5,807 nucleotides of DNA from Cyclobacteriaceae bacterium (GTDB lineage Bacteria > Bacteroidota > Bacteroidia > Cytophagales > Cyclobacteriaceae): contig JANYKP010000212.1 of the NCBI GenBank assembly GCA_025358195.1, positions 1 to 5,807 of the forward strand, given 5' to 3'. Below are positions 5,784 through 5,807 of this stretch, piece by piece (position 1 is the stretch's first letter; every line of letters begins with the position of its first letter). Below the pieces are notes generated by a model. It made no database searches. It was not told the DNA's origin and saw only the letters and a program-made list of their open reading frames with translations. The translations under genes were made by a program, and so were the position numbers.

Positions 5784-5807
5784 CGCACCGTTCAGTGATT
5801 CCACTCG

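Noticed and set aside
5635..5807. Minus-strand frame open for about 57 codons from the right edge to a TGA at 5637-5635, as if the 3' end of a gene entering the window.
   Set aside because: Its last third is antisense to the TerB-like frame, the translated peptide is not recognisable, and an open run of this size is not rare in six frames. A longer sequence to the right would settle it.
1..5807. CRISPR array, tRNA or rRNA gene, insertion-sequence transposase.
   Set aside because: No regularly spaced direct repeats, no cloverleaf or rRNA-like stretch, and no transposase-like frame were seen on either strand.

Overview
The window looks like chromosomal DNA of a Bacteroidota bacterium, most likely of the Cytophagales type. 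The proteins have a Bacteroidota flavour, Shine-Dalgarno sequences are weak or absent, base composition is moderate, and several upstream regions carry matches to the Bacteroidota promoter consensus (TTTG about 19 bases before TAnnTTTG). The taxonomic call is inferred from style, not from a marker gene. Layout, left to right: (1) 1-604 minus, the N-terminal 201 codons of xylose isomerase XylA, cut by the left edge. (2) 601-2103 minus, complete xylulokinase XylB; its stop codon overlaps the xylA start as ATGA, so transcription runs xylB then xylA. (3) 2104-2217, a 114-base divergent promoter region. (4) 2218-3372 plus, a 12-helix MFS permease related to the fucose:H+ symporter group, probably the sugar importer. 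(5) 3373-3719, a 347-base convergent gap with no gene, holding a terminator-like hairpin and two related GC-rich palindromic units in opposite orientation. (6) 3720-5477 minus, a secreted two-domain enzyme: an esterase D/feruloyl-esterase-like alpha/beta hydrolase fused to an SMP-30/gluconolactonase beta-propeller. (7) 5478-5807, an upstream regulatory region with promoter-like boxes and two palindromes, followed by a short plus-strand remnant resembling the start of a TerB-like protein. How the genes work together: XylA converts D-xylose to D-xylulose and XylB phosphorylates it to D-xylulose 5-phosphate for the pentose phosphate pathway. The divergent MFS protein is well placed to import xylose. 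The esterase/propeller protein is exported and could release or open ester- or lactone-linked sugars outside the cytoplasm, which would fit plant cell-wall (xylan) use, but it is a separate convergent transcription unit and its substrate is not shown by the sequence. The xylose genes are ordinary catabolic genes. The less ordinary parts are the esterase-propeller fusion with both active sites apparently intact, the inverted pair of palindromic units at 3429-3680, and the gene remnant near the right edge.
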